This document shows, piece by piece, positions 59,501-63,564 of a stretch of 64,000 nucleotides of DNA. Both the position numbers and the translations under genes were made by a program. Position 1 is the stretch's first letter, and every line of letters begins with the position of its first letter. The notes beneath the pieces are model-generated. The model ran no database searches and was not told the DNA's origin. It saw nothing but the letters and a program-made list of their open reading frames with translations. This DNA comes from Sabellastarte sp. h YS-2021 (taxonomy: Eukaryota > Annelida > Polychaeta > Sabellida > Sabellidae): the NCBI GenBank assembly GCA_964017235.1, contig OZ024936.1, positions 62,299,028-62,363,027 on the forward strand, read 5' to 3'.

Positions 59501-62492
59501 ATTTTTTTTGAAAATTGGCATGGCTACTCTGCAGAGATACCCTGTGGGTCAAAAATTTCGTCGAAATCGCTCTATCTAGCACGGTTTTCGAGATATAAGC
59601 ATTTTTGTGTTTTGCAATTTTGCGAAAAATTCGAAAATTCAAAATGGCCGCCATTTTTTGCGAGAAATTTTTTGTCTGAAAATTGGCATGGCTACTCTGC
59701 AGAGAAACCCTGCAGGTCAAAAATTTCGTCGAAATCGCTCTATCTAGCAGGGTTTTCGAGATATAAGCATTTTTATGTTTTGCAATTTTTGCGAAAAATT
59801 CGAAAATTCAAAATGGCCGCCATTTTTGGCGAGACAAAATTTTTTTGAAAATTGGCATGGCTACTCTGCAGATATACCCTGTGGGTCAAAAATTTCGTCG
59901 AAATCGCTCTATCTTGCAGGGTTTTCGAGATATAAGCATTTTTATGTTTTGCAATTTTTGCGAAAAATTCGAAAATTCAAAATGGCCGCCATTTTTGGCG
60001 AGACAATTTTTTTTTCAAAATTGGGATAACTACTCCGCAGAGATACCCTGTGGGTCAAAAATTTCGTCGAAATCGCTCAAACTAGCACGGTTTTCGAGAT
60101 ATAAGCATTTTTGTGTTTTGCAATTTTTGCGAAAATTTCGAAAATTCAAAATGGCCGCCATTTTTGGCGAGATAAAATTTTTTTGAAAATTGGGAAAAGT
60201 ACTCCGCAGATATATCCTGCGGATCAAAAATTTTGTCGAAATTGCTCTATCTAGCACGGTTTTTGAGATATAAGCATTTTTGTGTTTTGCAATTTTTGCG
60301 AAAATTTCGAAAATTCAAAATGGCCGCCATTTTGGGCGAGACAAAATTTTTTTGAAAATTGGGAAAACTACTCCGCAGAGATACCCTGCGGGTCAAAAAT
60401 GTTGTCGAAATTGCTCTATCTAGCATGGTTTTTGAGATATAAGCATTTTAGTGTTTTGCAATTTTTGCGAAAATTTCGAAAATTCAAAATGGCTGCCATT
60501 TTGGGCGAGATAAAATTTTTTTGAAAATTGGGAAAACTACTCCGCAGAGATACCCTGTGGGTCAAAAATTTCGTCGAAATCGCTCTATCTAGCACGGTTT
60601 TCGAGATATAAGCATTTTTGTGTTTTCCTTATTTGGAAAATTCATAATGATTAATTAATCATTAATTACTCGGCCATTTCTTGACCAATCAATGCCCAAA
60701 TCTAATGATTTCCAGATTTTAATAGAATGAATGTATTTGCCAAGTTTCAGGTGAATTGATAAAATTCCTTTCAAGTTATCATCCGGACAAGCTTCCCCAT
60801 CGAAAAAAGACATTTTTGGTCATGTGACCTCTCTGATTGGTTGAAATGTCACTGCAGCATATTCAAAAAAATTCCCCAAGGCTACTGCCTAAACCTGCCA
60901 AATTTGAAAAGAATCCGCCTAACGGTTACAGAGTTATAAGGAAAAAAAAATGTGGAGCCGGCGGAGCAGGCGGAGCCGGAAGCTCTCCCATACACAAACA
61001 AGCGTCCCTTGCGGGACGCTTAAATATATATAATCTTTACCATACCTTATACTGCAAAGACAAGCCTTCTAAGGCAGTGACTGGTTGTCTAGTTTTTGTC
61101 TTGCTATCATCACCTGATATACAGATGCTTAGTCTGAAATTACAATTTTTACACATATTATTATATAGCCTTTTCCTATTTTCACTGAAAAAAGTGAAAG
61201 GAAACATATATTTTCTGAGGAAATTACCCACTGAAAAGAATGTCCTGTAAAACTGTTGCAGACCTTACTTATCATTTAAATGACCAAACTGACTCATATT
61301 ATTGTTATTTGAAATTTAAAACTACAAATGAATCTGCTCAGGGTAGATTTTCCTATTTTACTGGTACAAGAAAAAGCCAGGTAAATACCTGATAAGTATT
61401 TTATCTTAAACAGGAATTGCACTTAAGAGATGTGCTGCTTAAAACATTTAAACTATATTTAAATTAAATAAAATTACAGCTCATCTCACCTGTCCACTTG
61501 ATCAGGGTAGTGTGTGGTCAGAGCTTCCTGTAACAGCATTGTGAGATAAGACACGTCTTGCCATGTCTCTCCATGTCTCAGCTATATCAAGATAAACACA
61601 GAGGACTCAAAATCTTTTAATATTGAAATATTTCATTTTTAAAGTCATTTCTACTATGCTAAAAATTGCTGTTTTATATTGAATAACACACGCATGCACG
61701 CACACATATGATACATTTGATAATTTCCCTCTTGGGCTAAAGCCCAGCGGGAGATAATTATTTCTACTATTTTAGAAGCCTTCTATTTTCCAAACAAAAT
61801 ATGGCTCAGCTATAGCTAAGGGTGCTGGGAAGTACATAAGTATTTGCTAACGACTTTACTGGTACATCTGTACATGACTTGAGGATCAAAATTGTTCAAC
61901 AAAAGAATACTTAACTTAAATATTGGCAGTTAAGTGTAAATCTTCCTGCGGATGAAGTCACCTCCATACCATATATAAATGAAATCCAACAAAAAAGGAA
62001 AATGTACAAACAAATGAATGCAGTCATGGAAACAAAGGCTGCATTTTAATCTTCTCAGCCCATGAGTGAAAATAATATATGAGTACAGTAAACCGTTATC
62101 CAATAGTAGATATAACCTCATGTTGCATGCCTAGTTAATATATTTATTTATTTGTGGTTTTACGTCGCTTTCAACACTGTACAGGTCATATCACGACGGG
62201 TAGTTGGAAGGGTAGAGGAAACCAGTACATATAGTTCGCTAGGGTTCTGTACTGTAAACTGCCGACCAACGGCAAGCAACTACCAGCTTTCCCACAAAAG
62301 GCCTTGACGGGGATCGATCCCCGGCCTCAGAGGTGGGAGGCGAGAGTGTTAATATAAAGCTGACTTTAATTTTTCAAATTCTTCCAATTAATGTTTATAA
62401 TATATTATATTATTCTAAAAACACCTTACCTTCTCAAATATTTCTGTGTAAAAATCATACATGGTGTCACCAACTTCCATCAGATAGAACTT
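21218..62492 (-). CDS. TUBGCP5: Gamma-tubulin complex component 5 (C-terminal 299 residues, nine exons)
   Basis: GCP5 is a Spc97/Spc98-family subunit of the gamma-tubulin ring complex, which nucleates microtubules at centrosomes. Its C-terminal half (GRIP2) binds gamma-tubulin. Minus-strand exons in gene order are 62430-62492, 61490-61581, 61046-61133, 48503-48623, 42405-42574, 41684-41800, 41160-41257, 21608-21708 and 21218-21267 (stop TAG at 21218-21220). All phases join, for 900 nt in total. Diagnostic peptides, compared from memory with vertebrate GCP5, include EVGDTMYDFYTEIFEK, YKVPWPVDVVLNKK (across a junction), FVNSLHQYIMTRILHSTGLE (across a junction), LDQLISVHRKYLSSIHERC, IVMKVLNLAIQF and KRGSFPHLESLAFSL. 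Exon lengths are ordinary, but three introns are huge (19.5, 5.9 and 12.4 kb) and filled with mobile arrays. The 5' exons, encoding the GRIP1 region, lie beyond 64000. The gene converges on the CAP gene. Confidence 0.95.
21961..22128. repeat. Left inverted terminal repeat of DIRS copy C
   Basis: About 168 bp, the reverse complement of 27922-28090 with about two differences. It contains a perfect TGACGTCA (CRE-type) palindrome and ends with CCTATCCAATGGACA at the outer side. Confidence 0.92.
22195..22283. repeat. Internal complementary region of DIRS copy C
   Basis: This 89-bp block is complementary to the two outer extremities of the element fused head to head. Its first half mirrors the left edge (21914-21975) and its second half mirrors the right edge (28075-28111). 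This is the DIRS circle-junction template. Confidence 0.9.
22616..23700 (-). CDS. DIRS tyrosine recombinase region (copy C)
   Basis: The C-terminal part of a long open minus frame encodes a phage-integrase-like tyrosine recombinase, which inserts the circular DNA copy. An N-terminal SAM-like region (KWSIFTKWC, AIADFLLYLF) is followed by the catalytic set: Arg in GSGKRRSEIHAW, HDVR, then the HW pair in SACHWKSHN with the Tyr in FTQFYL. The frame stays open well upstream, but that part is a shadow of the overlapping RT frame, so the true start is uncertain. Overlap of recombinase and RT/RNase H frames is usual in DIRS elements. Confidence 0.88.
23515..25797 (-). CDS. DIRS reverse transcriptase / RNase H (copy C)
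   Basis: An open minus frame of about 760 residues. RT motifs are visible in order: FYNRLFLVPKPNNRWRPILD, SIDFKDAYFHVPI, LPFGLSTAPLEF and QYLDDWLV (YxDD box). They are followed by RNase H motifs FTDASKEGWGAHL, YLELKAVLLAL and ATDNTTVVAYINKEGG. A post-RNase H block (DLFATRFNNKL, PPAAILGKV, PGWPNMPWFWD) is the region that in DIRS1 relatives is described as methyltransferase-like; that assignment is from family knowledge. It overlaps the recombinase frame at its 3' end and the ORF1 region at its 5' end. The first Met is uncertain. Confidence 0.9.
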   Translation of the reverse strand: MSSRSDRGFCVKCNERSKVKSDRKGLFPVSYHVVSHVPFAGGLPQKKGIIPERQRSIKSVKGVSCVNHLSSVQNVTNVPLVVPHPPVGSRLHKFWEKWAALGVNPKVVSVLREGYILPFRSRPYLTREPTITSCYVDPHRNSYLLEALHQLLNKNAVELVQNPQSLGFYNRLFLVPKPNNRWRPILDLSKLNKFLKTKTFKMETPETIRTSLQTGEWVTSIDFKDAYFHVPINSQSRKYMRFHIQGKTYQFKALPFGLSTAPLEFTVIAKEVKWLAMKQGIRIHQYLDDWLVRARSLQVCRQQTQSLVTLCKDLGWLVNQEKSELEPKQIFNFVGYQFDLKQGRVRPTQERWQGLQVKIREILASPVCLVRNFMSLIGLLTATEKQVHMGRLHMRPIQWHLKNNWRIPETLDKTIPRSLHPHLKWWLEEDNVIKGQTLHPLAHALQIFTDASKEGWGAHLNELMARGRWSLPESKLHINYLELKAVLLALKEFQTLCANRVVLIATDNTTVVAYINKEGGMKSGPLCALLWRILTWCTRHQVILKARHIPGRLNVIADKLSRLGQTIQTEWSLNPEIFKAICDRWHRPQVDLFATRFNNKLPHFVSPVPDPQAWAVDALSLSWEELDPYAFPPAAILGKVVEKLQDYPCNRIILIAPGWPNMPWFWDLVTMSSQIPLCLPSIPNLVSQPFNQVLHRNLSNLNLHAWLLEPQQSRNRGSLRQWQHELRLLKEDQPDLSMRQSGPFLQSGASVIRWTSEHHL
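25650..27794 (-). pseudogene. DIRS ORF1 / gag-like region (copy C)
   Basis: The region starts with an N-terminal Cys/His motif (CGHVMALFDSHLKCARCR then CVKKKQCQIC), shared with copy D. It continues with a low-complexity charged middle and a C-terminal part with SYMCNQAAAFSRCL and HLSALFPDHIISKAEEEI. This is presumably the element's nucleic-acid-binding ORF1 protein. The region is not one clean frame in this copy. Confidence 0.75.
27922..28090. promoter_or_regulatory. Right inverted terminal repeat of DIRS copy C, likely promoter side
   Basis: The repeat lies about 130 bp upstream of the ORF1 start near 27794 on the minus strand, where DIRS transcription is expected to begin. It contains TGACGTCA, a perfect CREB/ATF-type palindrome, near 27933-27940. 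Promoter use is inference; the motif is seen. Confidence 0.6.
28129..29035. repeat. Pair of about 165-bp direct repeats flanking about 580 bp
   Basis: 28129-28290 and 28874-29035 share CTGACACCCCA, TATTGCTCAC, GCTCAG, 'caaaacccttgaaact' and 'gaattcccactttatta' in the same order. They look roughly 80-85 percent alike. The middle holds an inverted pair (ATAGGAATAAAAGA near 28345, TCTTTTATTCCTAT near 28430). It may be a small element flanked by a duplicated sequence, or a segmental duplication later split. No protein signal. Confidence 0.55.
29144..31855 (+). mobile_element. Hairpin-ended array element 1 (HINE-like), 146-bp repeat cargo
   Basis: TAGCCCACAGCC at 29144-29155 is the near-perfect inverse of GGCTGTGGGGTA at 31844-31855, the 3' arm of a terminal hairpin (31825-31855). 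Between them lie about 450 bp of unique sequence, the 146-bp array (29610-31770) and a GC-rich tract of GCCCGCC/GGACGCC words (31768-31810). The same closing tract and hairpin end the array at 19473-19735. The layout resembles non-autonomous Helentron/DINE-1 elements; no protein is encoded. It lies in the 19.5-kb intron of TUBGCP5. Confidence 0.6.
29610..31770 (+). repeat. 146-bp tandem array, about 15 units, with trimeric higher-order repeats
   Basis: Each unit contains 'tttataggtcaaggtcacta', 'caaggtcaaaggtcaaatca' and 'ccatgacgttgcacacctac'. These are followed by 'ccctaccaagtatcaacttc' and 'tttctgagatatagcccgga'. Three-unit blocks are themselves duplicated: 30841-31260 and 31261-31680 are practically identical over 420 bp, and an older block repeats at about 435 bp (29701 against 30136). 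Every full unit holds two TCAAGGTCA words and usually one AGGTCAAAGGTCA direct repeat. Confidence 0.95.
33349..34722 (-). mobile_element. 5'-truncated L1/Tx1-type LINE insertion
   Basis: The 3' end is marked by the T-rich run at 33349-33358 on the plus strand (a poly-A tail on the minus strand), and the 5' break by the return of 133-bp repeat text at 34723. Only the last third of ORF2 remains (33696-34718). The repeat text broken at 'agagataatt' resumes at 'ttactcattt', so about five target bases were lost and no duplication is seen. Confidence 0.85.
33696..34718 (-). pseudogene. LINE ORF2 C-terminal fragment (zf-RVT region)
   Basis: An open stretch of 340 residues without RT or endonuclease motifs. 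It contains text typical of the L1/Tx1 ORF2 C-terminus (LWYNNQL, DKWFKSGINLVGDIV, NKIKVSKSDKCFFCQ). It also has the zinc-knuckle pattern CFFCQKETESVRHLFGQC, i.e. C-x2-C ... H-x4-C. The Met at 34718 lies next to the insertion break and is not a genuine start. The reverse-transcriptase part is absent, so the copy is dead on arrival. Confidence 0.85.
35863..36340. repeat. Foldback with about 100-bp arms of AGGAGGCATTTTTTCC units
   Basis: The arm 35866-35965 (AATGCCTCCTAGGAAATG and following) is the reverse complement of 36228-36331 (AGGAGGCATTTTTTCCTAG and following), roughly 80-85 percent alike. Each arm is itself built of 16-18 nt units ending in AGGAGGCATT. There are about 260 bp between the arms. 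Confidence 0.7.
37925..39010 (+). repeat. 161-bp tandem array (GGTGACCATAA family)
   Basis: Two adjacent units (37951 and 38112) are nearly identical over 161 bp. Three or four older units follow with 'aaggtgaccataacttcatt', 'gagaatgtccctt' and 'gaacaataagatagctggag'. GGTGACC recurs in each unit. The array lies within hairpin element 3. Confidence 0.85.
39600..40730 (+). repeat. 321-bp tandem array, about 3.5 units
   Basis: Repeats of 321 bp contain 'tagctattactcacttatgg', 'accccaaactatgtaccatc' and 'agctgaacaacatattttag'. Because 321 is divisible by three, the same open frame recurs (KIAITHLWHATEPQTMYHL and so on). No start context, splice signal or related protein supports translation. Its sub-segments resemble the 133-bp unit ('ctgaaactt', 'aaaaagtaga', 'aatacttttga'). 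Confidence 0.9.
40893..40966 (+). repeat. (ACGC)n tract plus terminal hairpin of element 2
   Basis: The microsatellite ACGCACGCACGC (40893-40918) is followed by the hairpin at 40934-40966, with outer stem ATCTCCC/GGGAGAT. 61681-61757 repeats the same pair of features in the same order. Confidence 0.75.
42684..42914. mobile_element. 231-bp MITE with 26-bp terminal inverted repeats
   Basis: GTAGAGTAAGAAATATAAAA at the left and the inverse of TTTTAGATTTCTTACTCTAC at the right are nearly perfect terminal inverted repeats. This is the reference copy in the window. The superfamily is not recognised. It lies in the TUBGCP5 intron 42575-48502, about 110 bp from the 42405-42574 exon. Confidence 0.85.
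42966..43110. mobile_element. pogo/Tigger-like MITE remnant, second copy
   Basis: GTAAAACCTCCTTTATCCAA at the left and the inverse of GGACAAAAGGGGTTCTACTG at the right match the ends of the copy at 11772-11903. The two also share internal phrases ('gatgggagaatgggtt', 'attaaaaatttgga'). Confidence 0.6.
43357..48201 (+). mobile_element. Hairpin-ended array element 4 (HINE-like), 169-bp repeat cargo
   Basis: ATGTCCACCC at 43357-43366 is the exact inverse of GGGTGGACAT at 48192-48201, the 3' arm of a terminal hairpin with a perfect 10-bp stem (TCCACCCCCC at 48178-48187). Cargo: the 169-bp array (43490-47757), about 340 bp of two diverged longer units, and a GGACGCC/GGACATC tract (48110-48155). 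It fills most of the TUBGCP5 intron 42575-48502. Confidence 0.62.
43490..47757 (+). repeat. 169-bp tandem array, about 25 units
   Basis: Units of 169 bp contain 'tgttttgccatttttggcaa', 'cgaaaattcaaaatggccgc', 'catttttggggaggggaaaa' and 'gataccctgtgggtcgaaaa'. They end with 'cgctctatctcgcacggtta'. Near-palindromes recur in each unit: AAAATGGC-C-GCCATTTT, TTGCCATTTTTGGCAA and TCGAAAATTTCGA. Two alternating variants (ACCAAGAGTACAATGCTCAG and GCAAAGATTGCATTCCTTAG) suggest amplification in multi-unit blocks. The first two or three units are the most diverged. The many short open frames here are by-products of a low-stop unit. Confidence 0.96.
48874..49015 (+). repeat. 71-bp perfect-like tandem duplication
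   Basis: 48874-48944 and 48945-49015 are two head-to-tail copies, with only single-base differences visible near their ends (CTGTCATAAA / CTGTGATAAA). This is a recent local duplication in the TUBGCP5 intron. Confidence 0.9.
49097..49333 (+). mobile_element. tRNA-derived SINE with perfect target duplication
   Basis: It has a tRNA-like head with A-box GTAGCGGTTAGAG and B-box GGTTCGAATCT, then a body and a short A-rich AATAAATG tail. AAGATCTTCTCGT occurs immediately before (49084-49096) and after (from 49334), a 13-bp target-site duplication. The insertion is therefore fairly recent. It is a different subfamily from the SINE at 2393, though body phrases are shared. Confidence 0.92.
49640..49925 (+). 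repeat. 169-bp-type units, GCACGGTTTTCGAGATAT subfamily
   Basis: Nearly two diverged units: 'ctatctagcacggttttcaa', 'gcatttttgtgttttgcaaa' and 'ttcaaaatggccaccatttt'. They are more like the units at 59472-60630 than the main array at 43490. Confidence 0.8.
50020..52660 (+). repeat. 133-bp tandem array, about 20 units
   Basis: Units recur at exactly 133 bp in places (50161, 50294, 50427). They contain 'ccaaaagtaggtgaatgagt', 'tggctatctgcaatactttt' and 'attcgcatttactcattttg'. They are highly uniform, much more so than the sister array at 32460-35644, so this array expanded recently. One shortened unit lies near 50460. Confidence 0.95.
52670..52782 (+). repeat. 169-bp-type unit left of DIRS copy D
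   Basis: The text 'ctgctctgcagagataccct' to 'ttttgcgcaaaaattggaaa' is a partial unit of the GCACGGTTTTCGAGATAT subfamily. It continues seamlessly at 59472 ('caaaatggccgccatttttg') beyond the DIRS insertion. Confidence 0.85.
52824..53003. repeat. Left inverted terminal repeat of DIRS copy D
   Basis: About 180 bp, the reverse complement of 59262-59443. The inner end carries two overlapping TGCGCATGCG-type palindromes (about 52975-52992). Confidence 0.93.
53065..53155. repeat. Internal complementary region of DIRS copy D
   Basis: The block GTCCACTAGGTAAGGTATTA to CTTACCTAGTGGACAG is complementary to the left and right outer edges joined through ATTTTCCATTTTATT. It records the circular junction used in DIRS replication, as known for the family. 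Confidence 0.92.
53470..53501. repeat. 32-nt poly-T run
   Basis: A pure T run of about 32 nt lies just downstream (minus-strand sense, poly-A) of the recombinase stop of DIRS copy D. It may be a length-variable A tract in the element's 3' region. Confidence 0.9.
53557..54650 (-). CDS. DIRS tyrosine recombinase region (copy D)
   Basis: The C-terminal 360 residues of a long open minus frame. An N-terminal core-binding part (KWAIFVKWCESS, VADFLLYLFKE) precedes the catalytic set: Arg in GSGKRRSEIHAW, HDVRAFAASKAF, HW in SACHWKAHN and the nucleophile Tyr in FTQFYLKD. The frame further upstream overlaps RT and is probably not used; the start is undetermined. It is closely similar to the copy C enzyme along its length. 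Confidence 0.9.
54465..57218 (-). CDS. DIRS reverse transcriptase / RNase H (copy D)
   Basis: An open minus frame of 917 residues. RT motifs: FYNRLFLVPKPENKWRPILD, SLDFSDAYFHIPI, LPFGLATAPLEF and QYLDDWLLRAP (YxDD). RNase H motifs: FTDASNEGWGAHL, FLELKAVFLALKSF and ATDNTTVVAYINKQGG. The post-RNase H block follows: DLFATRFNHKLPKFVSPVPD and PGWPNMPWFWDL. The first 150 or so residues overlap the ORF1 region and may not be translated in this frame. Its end overlaps the recombinase frame by about 190 nt. Confidence 0.92.
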   Translation of the reverse strand: MQNRILPSLKPPVLLQDPVRVLCSALVGETQIGSSPMIAGILGIQLQLNRISHGDSLLGAGEDQEEGVVVVIPVSLAPVDLNNKNDSYHYNPTSVVKTLNRLGRKQTLNLVKVVCHKPVLCSKLSQVPPEMAGSSVQETLKDMLTKSSGQLLASVQTGSRPRTSQNPDFPMRQVDHVNQDVFFHVATHAPSVPTTGLPQKKGLSPVPVLRKIKHVNSVSCVDPCLFVQNVQGVPTVVHDGPVGGRLQKFWQVWQRLGANPRAVSILKEGYSLPFRLRPPLTRVPIIQSSYANPVKSRFLKEALISLQGKLVVEPVLVRSSLAFYNRLFLVPKPENKWRPILDLSRLNKFLKTGTFKMETPETIRTSLQKGEWVTSLDFSDAYFHIPIHPRSRKYMRFFLNKRAYQFTALPFGLATAPLEFTKIVKEVKLMAQNRGIRIHQYLDDWLLRAPSREIGLLHTQVLLSLCHELGWLVNLKKSELNPQQVFTFVGYRFDLLTGRVLPTQERWASLRQKLLFLKTRDRCTVRQFMSLIGLLTATEKQVRSGRLHMRPIQWHLKRHWRVPEVLEKVIPLPPSLQPHLDWWLDEENVLRGQPLHPLSHALQLFTDASNEGWGAHLGDSTARGVWSDVESRLHINFLELKAVFLALKSFEPLCLNQIVLVATDNTTVVAYINKQGGMKSGSLCALLWRLLSWCHPREIVLRARHIPGRLNVIADKLSRHNQVIQTEWCLSQQVFNRLCSNWGQPQIDLFATRFNHKLPKFVSPVPDSTAWAVDALSLPWVNLTVYAFPPVSLLSQVTSKLVNQEFHRMILIAPGWPNMPWFWDLITLSSQIPFSLPLERDLLTQPFNGLLHRNLNHLNLHAWLLEPRPSGDKGSLRRWQQELRLLREVQPERSISQSGPFLLSGANPARWTSGRPL
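56962..59146 (-). pseudogene. DIRS ORF1 / gag-like region (copy D)
   Basis: The region begins at a Met shared with copy C (MASPG) and a Cys/His motif (CGHIMAAFDLHERCARCR, CVKDKPCSLC). A Ser/Pro/Thr-rich and charged middle follows, including a basic His/Lys stretch (KKSHKHKKSHRHSGKHSGK). A C-terminal part has an Arg/Gly-rich tail (RGRGRSRGRGRSS). It is presumed to be a nucleic-acid-binding ORF1 protein. It is not a single clean frame as given. Confidence 0.75.
59262..59443. promoter_or_regulatory. Right inverted terminal repeat of DIRS copy D with NRF1-like palindromes
   Basis: It lies about 120 bp upstream of ORF1 (start 59146, minus strand). GCGCATGCGCACGCATGCGC at about 59278-59297 contains two matches to the TGCGCATGCGC-type NRF1/P3A2 consensus in tandem. 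The promoter role is inferred from position and from DIRS biology. Confidence 0.6.
59472..60630 (+). repeat. 169-bp-type tandem array, GCACGGTTTTCGAGATAT subfamily, about 7 units
   Basis: Unit starts ('caaaatggccgcc' at 59472, 59640, 59809 and so on) give 168-169 bp spacing. Words: 'aaaattggcatggctactct', 'agataccctgtgggtcaaaa', 'cgtcgaaatcgctctatcta' and 'cacggttttcgagatataag'. It differs from the 43490 array in the second half of the unit (CTCTGCAGAGATACCC in place of TTCCTTAGATACCC) and in GGCGAGAC in place of GGGGAGGGG. Confidence 0.93.
60631..60999 (+). other. Unique 3' segment of array element 5
   Basis: About 370 bp without coding signal between the last 169-bp-type unit and the terminal hairpin. 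The phrases 'gccaagtttcaggtgaattg' and 'caagttatcatccggacaag' are of the same style as the 146-bp unit. It ends in the purine-rich GGAGCCGGCGGAGC tract. Confidence 0.5.
61681..61757 (+). repeat. Solo 3' end of the element 2 family
   Basis: ACACACGCATGCACGCAC is followed about 25 bp later by the hairpin with GGGCTAAAGCCC and GCGGGAGAT. This is the same combination that ends element 2 at 40893-40966. No array adjoins it. It lies in the TUBGCP5 intron between exons 61490-61581 and 62430-62492. Confidence 0.65.
62139..62351 (-). mobile_element. tRNA-derived SINE, 5'-truncated, same family as 2393
   Basis: Read on the minus strand it gives AACACTCTCGCCTCCCACCT, a B-box-like GGGGATCGATCCC, the 'gtgggaaagctggtagttgc' body and an (AAAT)n tail at 62139-62155. 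The A-box end is missing. It shares most of its body with 2393-2628. Confidence 0.85.
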
Positions 62493-62688
62493 CTGCAATA
62501 AAATTTTATGCACATAATAAACTTGTGGCGTTCAATTTTACAAGATGCTAAAATATTTAGCCAAAATTATCAGCAACCAATTAGGGTTTACCTTCCTGTC
62601 AATAAAAAATGTAAAATACAGTTTCAAGTATATCTGACGATTCTTTTAGGAGAGTTTTTATCTGCATCCTTTATGCCCCTTTCACACT

Positions 62689-63564
62689 ACAGGTAGTACG
62701 TCCCGTGGTTAGAAGTTTTACTCGGCGCCAGAACCGCCTCCTAGGTCATCCCATTTCATCTGAGTTATTCACACTACAGACGGACAGCCACTGATTGGAC
62801 ACGGTTTCTTAACCGTCAATAATAGTAGAATGACAGTGCTACAAACAATGGTCAAGGCAAAGAAACCTCAACTCACCTTCGGTAGCTGTCAGATGAAACG
62901 ACCAATACCTTAACGCACCTTAATTCGCCGTATTTCACCAAAAGACGACCGAATGACATCCTTATGTGAAATTCATACGCACATGTGTAAAGTTGTCTGC
63001 GCATGCTTATGGTTTAAAACTTCCATAGGACTCGTAAGGTAATTGATGGTTCGCCACTGACTTGCAAGGTTGTCTACGGATGTCAGACGGTGGTCCAAGG
63101 ACAGGGAGGTTTCGCCAAACGTGGCCTACCGCAGGGATACCGCCTGTTGTGTGAAAGGGGTACTACAGCCAAAACAAAACTACTGCACAAACATTAACTG
63201 AAATTTCAGTGTAAGGCAAACATTATTTTGTGCTCATTTTTTGTATACTTATATATTTATACTCAGTGCAATATCTCCTTGCACTACAGGACTCAATGTG
63301 CTATTGGACCCATCCTGACAGCACAAGTACAGCCCAAGCTCTCAATTGCAAAGGTAAGTATTAAAACAAGACAATTCAATAGCAAGATGACAGCATTAAG
63401 CAGTAAACTAAAAATGAGGTTTAAAAAACCGTGTCCAATCAGTGGCTGTCTACCTGCATTGTGAACAACTCGGACGAAATAGGGCGACAAAATAGGGTGA
63501 CCAGGGGGCAGTTCTGTCACCGAGTAAAACTTCTAACTGTACCGCATGTAATATGAAAGGGGAA
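62689..63564. mobile_element. Non-autonomous DNA transposon with about 130-bp terminal inverted repeats
   Basis: The left arm (62689-62813: CCCCTTTCACACTACAGG, AGAAGTTTTACTCGGCGCC, 'agccactgattggacacggt') is inverse to the right arm (63424-63564). The arms look about 75-80 percent alike. A third end-like motif (GTTGTGTGAAAGGGGTAC at 63149-63166) inside suggests a nested or composite copy. The interior holds 'gtattaaaacaagacaattc', also found at 29311-29365. No transposase is seen, and the superfamily is not assigned. Confidence 0.7.

Larger units (their letters stand above)
49545..61021 (+). mobile_element. Hairpin-ended array element 5 (HINE-like), carrying two arrays and DIRS copy D
   Basis: The left end is a perfect palindrome, GTTTTTGC-ATA-GCAAAAAC (49545-49563), followed by AAGCGTCCC (49565-49573). 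The right end is a GGAGCCGGCGGAGC tract (about 60954-60980) and a hairpin with 9-bp arms AAGCGTCCC/GGGACGCTT (61000-61021). The right arm is the exact inverse of the left motif. Cargo: 169-bp-type units (49640-49920), the 133-bp array (50020-52660), 169-bp-type units (52670-60630) split by DIRS copy D, and about 350 bp of unique sequence. It fills the TUBGCP5 intron almost to the 5' splice site of exon 61046-61133. Confidence 0.62.

Noticed and set aside
49545-61021. Canonical Helitron (5'-TC ... CTRR-3' ends)
   Set aside because: The hairpins are not followed by CTRR and no Rep/helicase is present. Only a Helentron/HINE-like layout is suggested, as inference.
63228-63464. 78-residue frame in the TIR element
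   Set aside because: It is composed of repeat-derived sequence and part of the inverted arm, with no transposase motif.
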